Below, one piece after another: positions 6,738 through 15,100 of a DNA stretch of 15,256 bases; position 1 is the stretch's first letter; every line of letters starts with the position of its first letter. Under the pieces are notes generated by a model. That model made no database searches and was not told the DNA's origin. It saw only the letters and a list, made by a program, of their open reading frames with translations. Location of the stretch: positions 1 to 15,256 of the forward strand of contig URHY01000056.1 of assembly GCA_900547815.1 (NCBI GenBank). Reading direction: 5' to 3'. This stretch comes from an uncultured Solobacterium sp. (GTDB taxonomy: Bacteria; Bacillota_I; Bacilli_A; Erysipelotrichales; Erysipelotrichaceae). The position numbers and the translations under genes are program-made.

Positions 6738-7859
6738 TTACTTTCTTCCTTTCACTAATATTGGAGCGGATTGCACCGCAATAAATTTCACAACTTCAAA
6801 CATAAACTTAATTTCATCTGCATTCAATTGGCGAATCTCCTTAATTCCAGACAATGCCTGTTTAAATGAAAATTCAGTTAAATCCGCAATCGTATAAATT
6901 TCCATACGATCAAATAATTCTCCAATCAAATGACAATAACGCTCTTTTTCTTCCAGTGGACGATCCATTAATAACTTATTTACATATTCCAATAAATCAT
7001 CACTCTCTTTTGTGAGTGCATCACAATAATTAAAGTCTTTTACATCCACACTCCACATAAGCGTATCATGCTGAATTAGACCAGAACCTTCGGCATCCAT
7101 GATTTTTGTTTGTTCTCTATGATCTAAAACACGCCCCACAATGCTATCCTTAGGAATATAGTTTGTGATCTTAGATATATCCTCATTACCTTGCCAGAAA
7201 CTTTCTACAAAGCCAGGCCCATCAAAACTTTTCACACCTTCAATATATTCCTGTAGTTCTGGATTTTTTAAATACGCATACATGGCTAGATTTCCACCCT
7301 TTGAATGCCCCGTTAAATACATCTTTGGATAGACCTTCTTCTTTTTCAATCCAAACAAATAATTCGTTTCAGGAATATTCTCAATGGTTTCTTTGACATA
7401 ATCCTTCGCCAGGATTTGACAAGGAAGGTCCTTGCTATAGGTCATCATTAAATTTTCTTTCCAGCCCGTAATACTACCATCTGTACCACTAAAAGAAATA
7501 ACGAAAGATCCATCTGGCAACACAAGTGTTACGACACTAAATTGAATCACATCTTCATCGCTATAGACTTTTTTATAGTTCTTTAACTTTATATTTCCAT
7601 AACGAATCGTATCTTGTAATGCATCAATCAAATGTGGAAGATTTATTGAAAATGTATACTTACTTTTTAATTCCTCTTCACTATATAAAGAAAGATATTT
7701 ACGACATGCTTCTTCTAAAGAAACCTCGTCCTTTTCCACAATGCCATCCCAATCCACATAAGATAGATCGGCACATACTAACATATCCACATCATTAAAT
7801 GGACGAATAGAAAAGTCTATATCTCTTCTTAAATGTACATAATTCAATAAGTTTTCCAT
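6738..7859 (-). CDS. DUF2974 (Mbeg1-like) alpha/beta hydrolase
   Basis: This 373-residue protein resembles the DUF2974 lipase-like family of Bacillota. The nucleophile elbow GHSKGGN puts Ser186 as the catalytic serine, and FSGTDGSITGW (123-133) is the typical strand and oxyanion region. No signal peptide is seen, so it is probably cytoplasmic; the substrate is unknown. The ATG at 7859 is chosen for GAGG seven bases upstream. An in-frame TTG at 7907 lies inside the terminator of the previous gene and has no ribosome binding site. Its stop is 1 base from the start of the dehydrogenase-HAD fusion, so the two are surely co-transcribed. A weak TATATT at about 7889 may be a promoter. Confidence 0.82.
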   Translation of the reverse strand: MENLLNYVHLRRDIDFSIRPFNDVDMLVCADLSYVDWDGIVEKDEVSLEEACRKYLSLYSEEELKSKYTFSINLPHLIDALQDTIRYGNIKLKNYKKVYSDEDVIQFSVVTLVLPDGSFVISFSGTDGSITGWKENLMMTYSKDLPCQILAKDYVKETIENIPETNYLFGLKKKKVYPKMYLTGHSKGGNLAMYAYLKNPELQEYIEGVKSFDGPGFVESFWQGNEDISKITNYIPKDSIVGRVLDHREQTKIMDAEGSGLIQHDTLMWSVDVKDFNYCDALTKESDDLLEYVNKLLMDRPLEEKERYCHLIGELFDRMEIYTIADLTEFSFKQALSGIKEIRQLNADEIKFMFEVVKFIAVQSAPILVKGRK

Positions 7860-7890
7860 AGTCAACCTCACTACAAAGATTTTACAATAT

Positions 7891-7918
7891 ACAAAAGGAT
7901 TAGCCAAATGACTAACCC
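7891..7918 (-). terminator. Terminator after the GNAT/gamma-CA fusion gene
   Basis: On the minus strand GGGTTAGTC (7918-7910) pairs with GGCTAATCC (7905-7897), with two G-T pairs and a 4-base loop. TTTTGT follows. The stop codon TAG of the fusion gene is inside the first arm. It separates the t6A/GNAT operon from the DUF2974 gene. Confidence 0.7.
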
Positions 7919-8868
7919 AATTTTTTTGATAATTTTACATAATGATCTGCATTTGAAAGAATGTCAGAAACCTGAGATTCTGAAATCTTTTTAATGATTT
8001 TAGCCGGTACTCCAACCACAACACTCTTTTGTGGAATCACCATATTTTCAGGCACAACACAACCAGCACCGATGATACTATGCTTTCCTATATGAGCTCC
8101 ATTTAAGATAATAGCGCCCATTCCAATAAGCACCTCATCCTCAATCGTACAACCATGCACAATGGCTCCATGACCAATCGTAACACGATTACCAATTTTT
8201 AATGGATAGCCACAATCCGTATGCAAAACACACTGATCTTGAATATTGCTTTCTTGCCCAATTTCAATCGTTTCTTCTTCACTACGAATCACGGCGTTAT
8301 ACCAAACACTTGAATCTTTGCCAATTGAAACATTACCCAAGATGGTTGCATTACTTGCACAAGAAAAATTCTTTTTAACCTCCTCCAGTCTCTTACAAAG
8401 CCAAACCACACCATGCCACGCATCAAATTTCATACCACAAGATGGTAATGCCCCATACATAGTAAATCCATGCTTTTTATGAAAGGCAATACTTTCTTCA
8501 TTCGAATCAGTAATGCATGAAATGATCCAACGCATGTTTAGCTTTCTACAATCTGTTTCCAGCTGATCTAACATTTTAGAAGGTAAACCATAATGTTTTC
8601 CTTCTTTAAAATAAATAGTTAGTTCTACACAATACTTATACGCTTCCTTCGAAAAAGCAGGGTGTACATAGCCATAGCCAATTAAAACATCATCATTAAG
8701 TGCCACATAAAATGGATTCGTCTTTGAGATTTCCATCACGTGTTTTTTAAATACATCAAAAGAATCTGACACAACATCAAAAATCGCAACGCTTGTCTTT
8801 ACATAATGTACATAGATTGGATATATACTTTCTAAATCTTTTTCTTGAAGTAAACGTAGCTCTTGCAT
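7912..8868 (-). CDS. Fusion: GNAT acetyltransferase + gamma-carbonic anhydrase-like
   Basis: This is one 318-residue protein. Residues 1-163 are a GNAT N-acetyltransferase close to the phosphinothricin acetyltransferase type, with NEESIAFHKKHGFTMYG near 123-139. Residues about 167-290 are a left-handed beta-helix of the gamma-carbonic anhydrase/YrdA type. The three metal-ligand histidines are visible: His216 (VLHTD), His233 and His238 (IGHGAIVHGC). The hexapeptide repeats run on to GVPAKIIKKIS, followed by a short helical tail. The start at 8868 is chosen because AGGAGG overlaps the tsaD stop; the frame upstream is merely the tsaD 3' end read in another frame. It is probably a trimer through the beta-helix. 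Whether it hydrates CO2 or binds a different ligand is unknown. Confidence 0.87.
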   Translation of the reverse strand: MQELRLLQEKDLESIYPIYVHYVKTSVAIFDVVSDSFDVFKKHVMEISKTNPFYVALNDDVLIGYGYVHPAFSKEAYKYCVELTIYFKEGKHYGLPSKMLDQLETDCRKLNMRWIISCITDSNEESIAFHKKHGFTMYGALPSCGMKFDAWHGVVWLCKRLEEVKKNFSCASNATILGNVSIGKDSSVWYNAVIRSEEETIEIGQESNIQDQCVLHTDCGYPLKIGNRVTIGHGAIVHGCTIEDEVLIGMGAIILNGAHIGKHSIIGAGCVVPENMVIPQKSVVVGVPAKIIKKISESQVSDILSNADHYVKLSKKLG

Positions 8869-8876
8869 AAAACCTC

Positions 8877-9878
8877 CTATTGGATTTCTAAACTTGAATC
8901 GGCAGTTAAACTTGCATCTGCTCTTCTTCCAGAAAGATATGCGATTGTTCCAGCAACACCGATCATACTTGCATTGTCTGTACAACAATACATTGGAGGT
9001 ACAGTAAATTCAACTTCCGGATATTCATTTCTTAATTCTTCTACTTTTTCACGAAGTCTTGAGTTGGCACTTACTCCACCACCTACAACGAAATGACGAA
9101 TATCTTTATGATCATCTAATACGGCTCTTACACGAGAGAAGATTTCATCCAATGCACATTCTTGGAATGAACAAGCTAAATCTGCCATATCAAATGTCTT
9201 GCCCTGTCTTTCCATACGTTTCGTAAATTGTAGAACACTACTCTTCAATCCAGAAAAGCTAAAATCATAACGACCTTGTGTCTTAGGTTTTGCCAGTTCA
9301 TAAACAGGCTTTCCTTCTTTTGCTAATTTATCAATTTTAGGACCACCCGGATATCCAAGACCCAATACACGAGCCACCTTATCAAAGGCTTCTCCAATCG
9401 CATCATCCTGCGTTTCTCCTAAGATTTCAAAACTTGTTTCATCCTTCATATAAACAAGTTCTGTATTTCCACCAGAAACAACAAGCGCCAATACTGGATA
9501 TTTCATATCCACAACTAATTCATTGGCATAAATATGCCCTGCCAAGTGATGTACAGGAACTAATGGTTTGTGGTAGGCAAAAGCCAAAGTCTTGGCAGCT
9601 TGCACACCAACGTGTAAACATCCAATTAAGCCTGGACCTTGCGTAACGGCAACCGCATCCACATCTTCCATAGTGATATTGGCATCCTTCAATGCTTTTT
9701 CAATACAATACGAAATATTTTCTACATGAATACGACTCGCAACTTCGGGTACGACACCACCAAATTCTGTATGCACATCAATTTGGCTTGCGACTACACT
9801 TGATAATACTTCCTTTTTATCTTTGACAACCGCAACGGCTGTTTCATCACAACTACTTTCAATTCCGATAATAATCAT
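8877..9878 (-). CDS. tsaD: tRNA t6A37 threonylcarbamoyltransferase TsaD
   Basis: TsaD transfers the threonylcarbamoyl group onto A37 of ANN-decoding tRNAs, working with TsaB and TsaE. At 333 residues it has normal length. The ASKHA fold starts with MIIIGIESSCDETAVAVV. The metal-binding HxxxH is HLAGH with His111 and His115, and VSGGNTE, FSFSGLKSS and GGGVSANS are family hallmarks. The ATG at 9878 has AGGAGG about 6 bases upstream, and rimI ends 10 bases before it. The next gene starts directly after its stop, reusing the TAGGAGG as ribosome binding site. It is essential in most bacteria. Confidence 0.98.
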   Translation of the reverse strand: MIIIGIESSCDETAVAVVKDKKEVLSSVVASQIDVHTEFGGVVPEVASRIHVENISYCIEKALKDANITMEDVDAVAVTQGPGLIGCLHVGVQAAKTLAFAYHKPLVPVHHLAGHIYANELVVDMKYPVLALVVSGGNTELVYMKDETSFEILGETQDDAIGEAFDKVARVLGLGYPGGPKIDKLAKEGKPVYELAKPKTQGRYDFSFSGLKSSVLQFTKRMERQGKTFDMADLACSFQECALDEIFSRVRAVLDDHKDIRHFVVGGGVSANSRLREKVEELRNEYPEVEFTVPPMYCCTDNASMIGVAGTIAYLSGRRADASLTADSSLEIQ

Positions 9879-9887
9879 ATAATCCTC

Positions 9888-10322
9888 CTACAATGCCAAT
9901 GTCATCACAATGGCATCTTCTCCATCTGGATAATAACTTTTAGATACATTGACTTGAATAAAGCCCATTTTTTGATATAAATTCAAGGCTGCCTCATTGC
10001 TGGCACGAACCTCTAATGTCATATATTCACAAGCCACTTCTCGAGCTCGATCAAACAAATGCATCATCAATTCTTTACCATATCCTCTTTTTCTTAAGTT
10101 TGGATCGACTCCAATACGAGCTAGCTGCGCCATTTCAAAGGTTTCCCATAAAAAGGCATAGCCCACAATTGTATCTTCATCTAGTAAGATCCAACCATGA
10201 GAAAAAGGATTCTCATTCAATTCATATAAACAATCTTTTTCTAGCCAAGGCTGTTTGAAACATGCTTGTTCAAGCTCTAAAACACGAACTAGATCTGTGT
10301 CTTTCATTTCTTTAAAAATCAT
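9888..10322 (-). CDS. rimI: Ribosomal protein S18 alanine N-acetyltransferase RimI
   Basis: This 144-residue GNAT enzyme is of the RimI type, which acetylates the N-terminal alanine of ribosomal protein S18. The acetyl-CoA loop is RKRGYG (77-82), and EVRASNEAALNLYQKMGF (104-121) is the typical C-terminal motif. Its position between tsaB and tsaD is a common arrangement in Bacillota and supports the name. The ATG overlaps the tsaB stop in ATGA, so translation is probably coupled. Target specificity is inferred from family and location. Confidence 0.93.
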   Translation of the reverse strand: MIFKEMKDTDLVRVLELEQACFKQPWLEKDCLYELNENPFSHGWILLDEDTIVGYAFLWETFEMAQLARIGVDPNLRKRGYGKELMMHLFDRAREVACEYMTLEVRASNEAALNLYQKMGFIQVNVSKSYYPDGEDAIVMTLAL

Positions 10323-10912
10323 GCTTTATAAGCATCGCTTTCTTTTAAATATTGAGGAACTAAGGCATGTATATTTTCAATTGTACGACTTGGTACCTCA
10401 ATAAAATTCTTCAAGAAATCACAACTTGCAGCTTCTTGATTCACCAAATAACCATCTCCATATAAAGTTCCAGGATGTTCGTTCAAGAAATCTTCTAATT
10501 GATCGACTTCTAAAATTTGTGTTTCTCCAACCACAACACCCTTTTCTAAGTGTGCTACATACGCTCTTTTACTACGCGCATCCAAAATAACGTTGGCACT
10601 TTCATCCATGCCCGCAAACAACTGCATGGTACTAATACACTTTAATGTTTTATGCATTTGTGTACAGAATACTTTCGCAATTGTCATCGCAATACGAATA
10701 CCTGTATAAGATCCAGGACCATCTGTAATGATCACTTCATCTACGTCTTTATAGTCTAAACCTGTCTTTTCAAACAATTGATTTAATTCCACAAAAATCG
10801 TTTCACTTTGTTTCTTGAACGCTTCAATAGATACACCATCAATCAATGTTCCATCTTTATATAAACCTAACACTAATGCTTTATAAGCACTATCCATACA
10901 TAAACTAATCAT
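10319..10912 (-). CDS. tsaB: t6A synthesis protein TsaB
   Basis: TsaB is the inactive TsaD paralogue that serves as scaffold for TsaD and TsaE in t6A synthesis. It has 197 residues from the ATG at 10912, preceded by GGAGG at six bases. The marker motif GPGSYTGIRI is at 65-74, and the metal site of TsaD is absent, as expected. A TTG five codons earlier falls on the ribosome binding site and is rejected. Its start overlaps the end of tsaE by 8 bases, and its stop overlaps rimI. The C-terminus is somewhat shorter than in many relatives. Confidence 0.96.
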   Translation of the reverse strand: MISLCMDSAYKALVLGLYKDGTLIDGVSIEAFKKQSETIFVELNQLFEKTGLDYKDVDEVIITDGPGSYTGIRIAMTIAKVFCTQMHKTLKCISTMQLFAGMDESANVILDARSKRAYVAHLEKGVVVGETQILEVDQLEDFLNEHPGTLYGDGYLVNQEAASCDFLKNFIEVPSRTIENIHALVPQYLKESDAYKA

Positions 10913-11357
10913 GATATGCCTCCACAATACTCTTTGATACAGGGCCCGTATATTCTAATGTCACTGTACGATTTTCATCGATGCCTTCTTCAAAAGAAAT
11001 TTTGATATGATCTTGTGGCAATTGATCTTCAATAAATTCAGACCATTCTACTACAGTAATTCCTTCATCAAAACAATCTTCAAAACCTAAGTCCTGACAT
11101 TTTCCTTCCAAACGATATGCATCAATATGATGGAATGGGACTCCACCTTCTTGCTTATAATCCTTTAAGATTGTAAAAGTTGGTGAATTGATCACATTCT
11201 TTACACCCAAAGCTTTCCCAAAGCTTTTGGTCCAAGTTGTTTTACCTGCACCCAAATCTCCATCTAATGTAATGACTAATTGTTTGTTTCTACAAAGATC
11301 TGCCATTTTAGTGGCAAATTCCTGTGTTTCTTGTAAACTATGAATTTCTATTTTCAT
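10905..11357 (-). CDS. tsaE: t6A synthesis ATPase TsaE
   Basis: TsaE is the P-loop ATPase that resets the TsaB-TsaD complex during t6A synthesis. At 150 residues it has normal length. The Walker A motif GDLGAGKTT is at 33-41 with Lys39; SPTF and the later HIDAYRL and VVEWSE motifs are diagnostic. The ATG at 11357 is chosen because GGAGG lies six bases upstream. The longer frame would extend into the tandem repeat array and is rejected. The leader between the previous stop and this start is 126 bases and holds five hairpin repeats, which may influence expression. Confidence 0.97.
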   Translation of the reverse strand: MKIEIHSLQETQEFATKMADLCRNKQLVITLDGDLGAGKTTWTKSFGKALGVKNVINSPTFTILKDYKQEGGVPFHHIDAYRLEGKCQDLGFEDCFDEGITVVEWSEFIEDQLPQDHIKISFEEGIDENRTVTLEYTGPVSKSIVEAYHD

Positions 11358-11388
11358 GTAATCCTCCAAGTTTTGTTTGTATCTCATA

Positions 11389-11485
11389 GAGTGGTTTCCA
11401 CTTTTTTTGAGTGGTTTCCACTTTTTTTGAGTGGTTTCCACTTTTTTTGAGTGGTTTCCACTTTTTTTTGAGTGGTTTCCACTTT
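11389..11485. repeat. Five-copy tandem array of a 20-base hairpin unit
   Basis: Units start at 11389, 11409, 11429, 11449 and 11470. Each reads GAGTGGTTTCCAC followed by a T run of 7, 7, 7 and 8; the last unit is cut short after TTT. Each holds AGTGG and CCACT around TTT, so on the plus strand every unit looks like a miniature hairpin with T tail. On the transcribed minus strand the RNA has AGTGG-AAA-CCACT hairpins separated by C and A7-8. Each CCACT can also pair with the next AGTGG. The array fills the space between the AlbA_2 gene stop and tsaE. The identity of the copies and the changing T length point to replication slippage. Confidence 0.95.
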
Positions 11486-13196
11486 AACACTCCTTTATTT
11501 CATAAAATACACTATTCTTAATTCTAGTTTTTTTCAACAGATTTTTATCAAATAATCTTTTTAGAGCTTTATTAGCTCCTGATATGGATGAAATATTAGT
11601 CACCTTTATAACATCTTTAGATGTAATTTTCTTATTATTCTTTAAATATTCTAATATTTCTCTATCTGTTTTATTCAAATCTTCATCTGATTCCAAAGAT
11701 GAAATCAAAGATACTCCATACTTTTCATTTATGCTATAGGTTGTCCATCTACCATTTTGGTTTACTACCAACATTTCTTTTTTTACTAAATCAGATAAAT
11801 ATTTACCAACTTCAACAACATGTGTGTTAAGCAATAATTGTATTTTCTCATTTGTAATTTCTTTATCCATATAAGTAATGCTTAAAATCATTTGTTCTTC
11901 TGCGTTTAACAAGAAATAATCCTCTTTAAATATTTGCGATAAATATTCTGTTATCTCTTGAGGCAATAAACTTATCATATGTAAATGCAATTCAACACAT
12001 GATAAGTTTTCATTTTCTAAAAGTTCTGGTTTTCTCCAATTTTCGGCTTTCCACGTCTTTAAAATCATAGGGAATCCAGAACCAATATTCTCACCATATC
12101 CAATCATCCTCAGCATTGTTTGTATTTTAGGATTTCTCGCAACTGAATTTCCACCTTCATAAATTTCTTCAATAGATATTTTTAATCTACCTGGATTAGA
12201 AAAAATAAATTCATTATCTTTTTTAATTATCTTTAAAATTCCAGCTTGATGATAATCACAGTGAATAATACTATTCATCATTGCTTCTCGTATAGAGGCA
12301 TGTACTTCTGTATCATCTTTCCGTTGAAAACCTTCCAAAACAAAAGGTCGTTTTAAATCAGACACTAACTTAGGTAATACTATCTTAATAAAATTGTAAA
12401 TGTTATTTTCCCATGTTCCATCATATGTCAAACGATCTGACCATCTTCTGTCTCCAATCAAATTTGTCATATCTAAAAAATCAAAGCGAAAATTCTCTAA
12501 TCTTTCCCGTATAGAGAGACCTTTCCCAAACATCAATAATCCCGCTAACGTCAATCCTTCTTCTTTTGTCCCTCTGTTTACAGCATATCCGCCAAGACTT
12601 CTCAAAAAGTTTTTATTATCCAATGAATTCCATACATGATTTGGATTATGTACCTCAAATGCATTCCTATACATCTGCAAAGTATCTCCATCAATATCTT
12701 CCATTGTATAGCCTGATAACAAGGTACCATCGTTCCCTTCATCGCTAGCATCTCGAAAGAATGATTTTATCTCACTTTCTGTACAATGATAATCTCCTTC
12801 ATAATTTCTTTTATATGTTCCTTTCATAGGATTTCCGTTTATATAAACTGGTCTATGCTTGTAATCGGCACGAGGCACATGAATTATGACAATACTTTTG
12901 CCATCAATACATTCTTTACGAACATCTTTTTCCAACAAAATATTTGAACTTACTTTATCGCTAGAAATTGTATCCCAAAAATCTTTTATTATTTTTTCAG
13001 GACAATCTACTCCAACAATCTCAAAATGATTGTTTTTGGATTCATCAACCCCTAGATATATAGTTCCACCATTTGTGTTTGCAAAAGAAGAATATGTTTC
13101 CCATACAGATTTTGGTAAAGAATTTGACGCTTTTTTACATTCTACTTCTATACTCTCACCATATTGTAATTCATTCATTAGCTCATGTGGTTTCAC
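11484..13196 (-). CDS. AlbA_2 (Schlafen-like) / GHKL ATPase protein with winged helices
   Basis: This 570-residue protein resembles the COG2865 group of predicted ATP-binding regulators. Residues 1-140 form an AlbA_2 domain (GESIEVECKKA near 13-23; NTNGGTIYLGVDE at 41-53). About 290-400 is a GHKL ATP-binding domain with Glu304 and Asn308 in the N-box (REAMMNSIIHCDYH), FSNPGRL at 332-338 and the glycine loop GYGENIGSGF at 366-375. Two winged-helix segments follow, about 430-490 and 510-566. The GTG start overlaps the rarA stop in GTGA, and AAAGGAGG precedes it. Sampled 60-base lines have 15-28% GC against 37-43% in rarA and tsaD, which suggests acquisition. Function is unknown; relatives act in regulation or phage defence contexts. 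Confidence 0.85.
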   Translation of the reverse strand: MKPHELMNELQYGESIEVECKKASNSLPKSVWETYSSFANTNGGTIYLGVDESKNNHFEIVGVDCPEKIIKDFWDTISSDKVSSNILLEKDVRKECIDGKSIVIIHVPRADYKHRPVYINGNPMKGTYKRNYEGDYHCTESEIKSFFRDASDEGNDGTLLSGYTMEDIDGDTLQMYRNAFEVHNPNHVWNSLDNKNFLRSLGGYAVNRGTKEEGLTLAGLLMFGKGLSIRERLENFRFDFLDMTNLIGDRRWSDRLTYDGTWENNIYNFIKIVLPKLVSDLKRPFVLEGFQRKDDTEVHASIREAMMNSIIHCDYHQAGILKIIKKDNEFIFSNPGRLKISIEEIYEGGNSVARNPKIQTMLRMIGYGENIGSGFPMILKTWKAENWRKPELLENENLSCVELHLHMISLLPQEITEYLSQIFKEDYFLLNAEEQMILSITYMDKEITNEKIQLLLNTHVVEVGKYLSDLVKKEMLVVNQNGRWTTYSINEKYGVSLISSLESDEDLNKTDREILEYLKNNKKITSKDVIKVTNISSISGANKALKRLFDKNLLKKTRIKNSVFYEIKEC

Positions 13197-14554
13197 GATT
13201 TTCCTCCTTTAGGATTTTGCTTCATCATACGATTTCTATGCACCATTGCCTTGATTTGTTTGATCTGCGCAAGACGATTACGCACCTTCACTTCAGATCC
13301 CTGATCACTTGGTACATAATATTCTTTACCAACTAGAGCATCTGGAAGACACTGCATATCCGTCATGTGATATTCATAATCATGTGAATACTCATATCCT
13401 TTACTGTAACCTAAATCTTTCATTAGCTTTGTTGGCGCATTACGAATATGTAAAGGCACTGGCTGATCTAATGTTTTTAATGCATCACTTTTCGCATTAT
13501 TATAGGCCACTTCTAAAGCGTTTGATTTTGGAGCCAAAGCCAAATATACAGCTGCATGCGTTAAGTGTACATTGCATTCTGGAACACCTAAATAGTGACA
13601 TGCCTGATAGGCTGCCACACAGATTTCTAAGGCTCTAGAATCTGCCATACCAATATCTTCACTAGCCATACGAACGAATCTTCTTGCGATATATAAAGGG
13701 TCTTCTCCAGCCTCTAACATACGTGTTAGCCAATATACAGCGGCCTGTACATCGGAGTTTCGTACACTTTTATGTAGAGCCGAAATAATATTATAGTGTT
13801 CCTCCCCTTTTTTATCATACAGTAACGACCTTTTTTGAAGGCATTGCTTCAAAATATCCTGTGAAACATGAATTCCATCCAATTCACTTGGACTATTATA
13901 TACAACCATCTCTAATGTGTTTAAACAAAAGCGGGCATCCCCACCTGAAAATGCGGCAATCGCCTCTATATCTTCATCCGTAATATGTATTTTTAAATTG
14001 CCTAGTCCTTTTGAGCTGGAAATAGCACGAATAATCAAATCTTTTAAGTCATCCGTATTTAGACTGTTTAACACAAATACTCTACACCTAGATAAAAGGG
14101 CTGAATTGATCTCAAAGCTTGGATTTTCTGTTGTAGCACCAATCAGAATGATACTTCCCTTTTCAACATAGGGTAAAAACGCATCTTGTTGCGCCTTATT
14201 AAAACGATGAATTTCATCTACGAATAGTATTGTTTTTTGTCCCAAAGCCCTACGCGTATCAGCCTGTTTCATAACTTCCTTGATTTCTTTAATGCCACTA
14301 GTAACAGCTGAGAAATCCACAAAATAACTCTTTGTCTGATGTGCAATAATACGTGCCAATGTCGTTTTTCCTACTCCTGGTGGACCCCAGAAAATCATCG
14401 ATGTCACTTGATCATGTTCAATCATTTGCCACAAAAGATTTCCCTTGGCAACAAGCTGTTTTTGTCCCACATATTCATCCAATGTTTCCGGACGCATACG
14501 ATCGGCTAAAGGCCTTGTATCTTCTTGTATTGAAAATAGAGAATCTTGTTCCAT
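13193..14554 (-). CDS. rarA: Replication-associated recombination protein A (AAA+ ATPase)
   Basis: RarA (MgsA) is a clamp-loader-like AAA+ ATPase acting at stalled replication forks with SSB and RecA. It has 453 residues from the ATG at 14554, preceded by GGAGG at six bases. The N-terminal motif RPETLDEYVGQ, Walker A GPPGVGKTT (57-65, Lys63), Walker B LFVDEIHRF (Asp113, Glu114), the ATTENPSF sensor region and SRCRVF are all present. The C-terminal MgsA domain with EDIGMAD and the AYQACHYLGVPE region is complete. The in-frame TTG twelve codons upstream is not needed. Its stop overlaps the start of the AlbA_2 gene. Confidence 0.96.
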   Translation of the reverse strand: MEQDSLFSIQEDTRPLADRMRPETLDEYVGQKQLVAKGNLLWQMIEHDQVTSMIFWGPPGVGKTTLARIIAHQTKSYFVDFSAVTSGIKEIKEVMKQADTRRALGQKTILFVDEIHRFNKAQQDAFLPYVEKGSIILIGATTENPSFEINSALLSRCRVFVLNSLNTDDLKDLIIRAISSSKGLGNLKIHITDEDIEAIAAFSGGDARFCLNTLEMVVYNSPSELDGIHVSQDILKQCLQKRSLLYDKKGEEHYNIISALHKSVRNSDVQAAVYWLTRMLEAGEDPLYIARRFVRMASEDIGMADSRALEICVAAYQACHYLGVPECNVHLTHAAVYLALAPKSNALEVAYNNAKSDALKTLDQPVPLHIRNAPTKLMKDLGYSKGYEYSHDYEYHMTDMQCLPDALVGKEYYVPSDQGSEVKVRNRLAQIKQIKAMVHRNRMMKQNPKGGKS

Positions 14555-14576
14555 ATGTTTCCTCCATATGTACTTT

Positions 14577-14582
14577 ATTATA
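14577..14582 (-). promoter_or_regulatory. -10 box of rarA
   Basis: The minus strand reads TATAAT 22 bases upstream of the rarA start. A -35 is not clear, since it would fall in the upstream terminator. Its position between a terminator and a start codon supports a promoter here. Confidence 0.45.
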
Positions 14583-14590
14583 CACCACAC

Positions 14591-14622
14591 AAAAGAAAAA
14601 GTGTTTGACCTTAATCAAACAC
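14591..14622 (-). terminator. Terminator after the MATE remnant
   Basis: On the minus strand GTGTTTGA (14622-14615) pairs perfectly with TCAAACAC (14608-14601) around a 6-base loop. TTTTTCTTTT follows. The stop codon of the MATE frame lies at the loop. Confidence 0.88.
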
Positions 14623-15100
14623 CATCTTCTTTTTCTCAATTCGTCTTAAAAATACCCATCCCACAACACAAGATAAAACTTCCGTAATCACAAATGCATA
14701 CCAAATCAAAGAAACATCCATCTTATATTGAATGACTAATTTTGAAAATCCCCAAGCTAAAGGTAAAATCAAAATGGCTTGTCTAAGCAAGGATACAACC
14801 AAGGATTCCATGCCTCCATTCAAAGCTTGATACACACCTTGAAATGCAATATTTACACCCGCAAACAAAAAGCTAATGGATATGATTCGAACAGCACTGA
14901 TGAAATATATTCTAGATTGTCCTGCATTAAATAGTGTCGCAAAAAAGTTTGGGAACAGTTCTGTAATTAGAGTACCCAAGACCATTAATACTATAGTATA
15001 GATTAAGCCATACTTGATTCCATCTTTAACACGCTTCTTATTTTGCATACCATACGAAAAGGCAATGATAGGTGTAATCGCATCTCTTAAGCCAAAGGCC
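14611..15100 (-). pseudogene. MATE efflux transporter, 3' remnant cut by an IS
   Basis: This is the C-terminal third of a MATE-family multidrug/Na+ antiporter. It begins at [20 protein letters not shown], which matches the middle loop and helix of full-length MATE proteins, and contains four clear membrane segments ([68 protein letters not shown]). Upstream of base 15100 the homology stops and the right end of an IS200/IS605 element begins. The open frame runs on into that IS end by chance. The remaining two thirds should lie beyond the IS, to the right of the window. A working protein is unlikely unless the IS excises. Confidence 0.8.

Noticed and set aside
8869..8988. 40-residue N-terminal extension of the GNAT/gamma-CA fusion
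   Set aside because: It is the tsaD 3' end in another frame; the ATG at 8868 has AGGAGG directly upstream.
11358..11441. N-terminal extension of TsaE into the repeats
   Set aside because: It would encode lysine-rich repeat sequence unlike any TsaE, whereas the ATG at 11357 has a proper ribosome binding site.
11389..11485. Tandem repeats as a CRISPR array
   Set aside because: The 20-base units touch each other with no unique spacers, and no cas gene is near.
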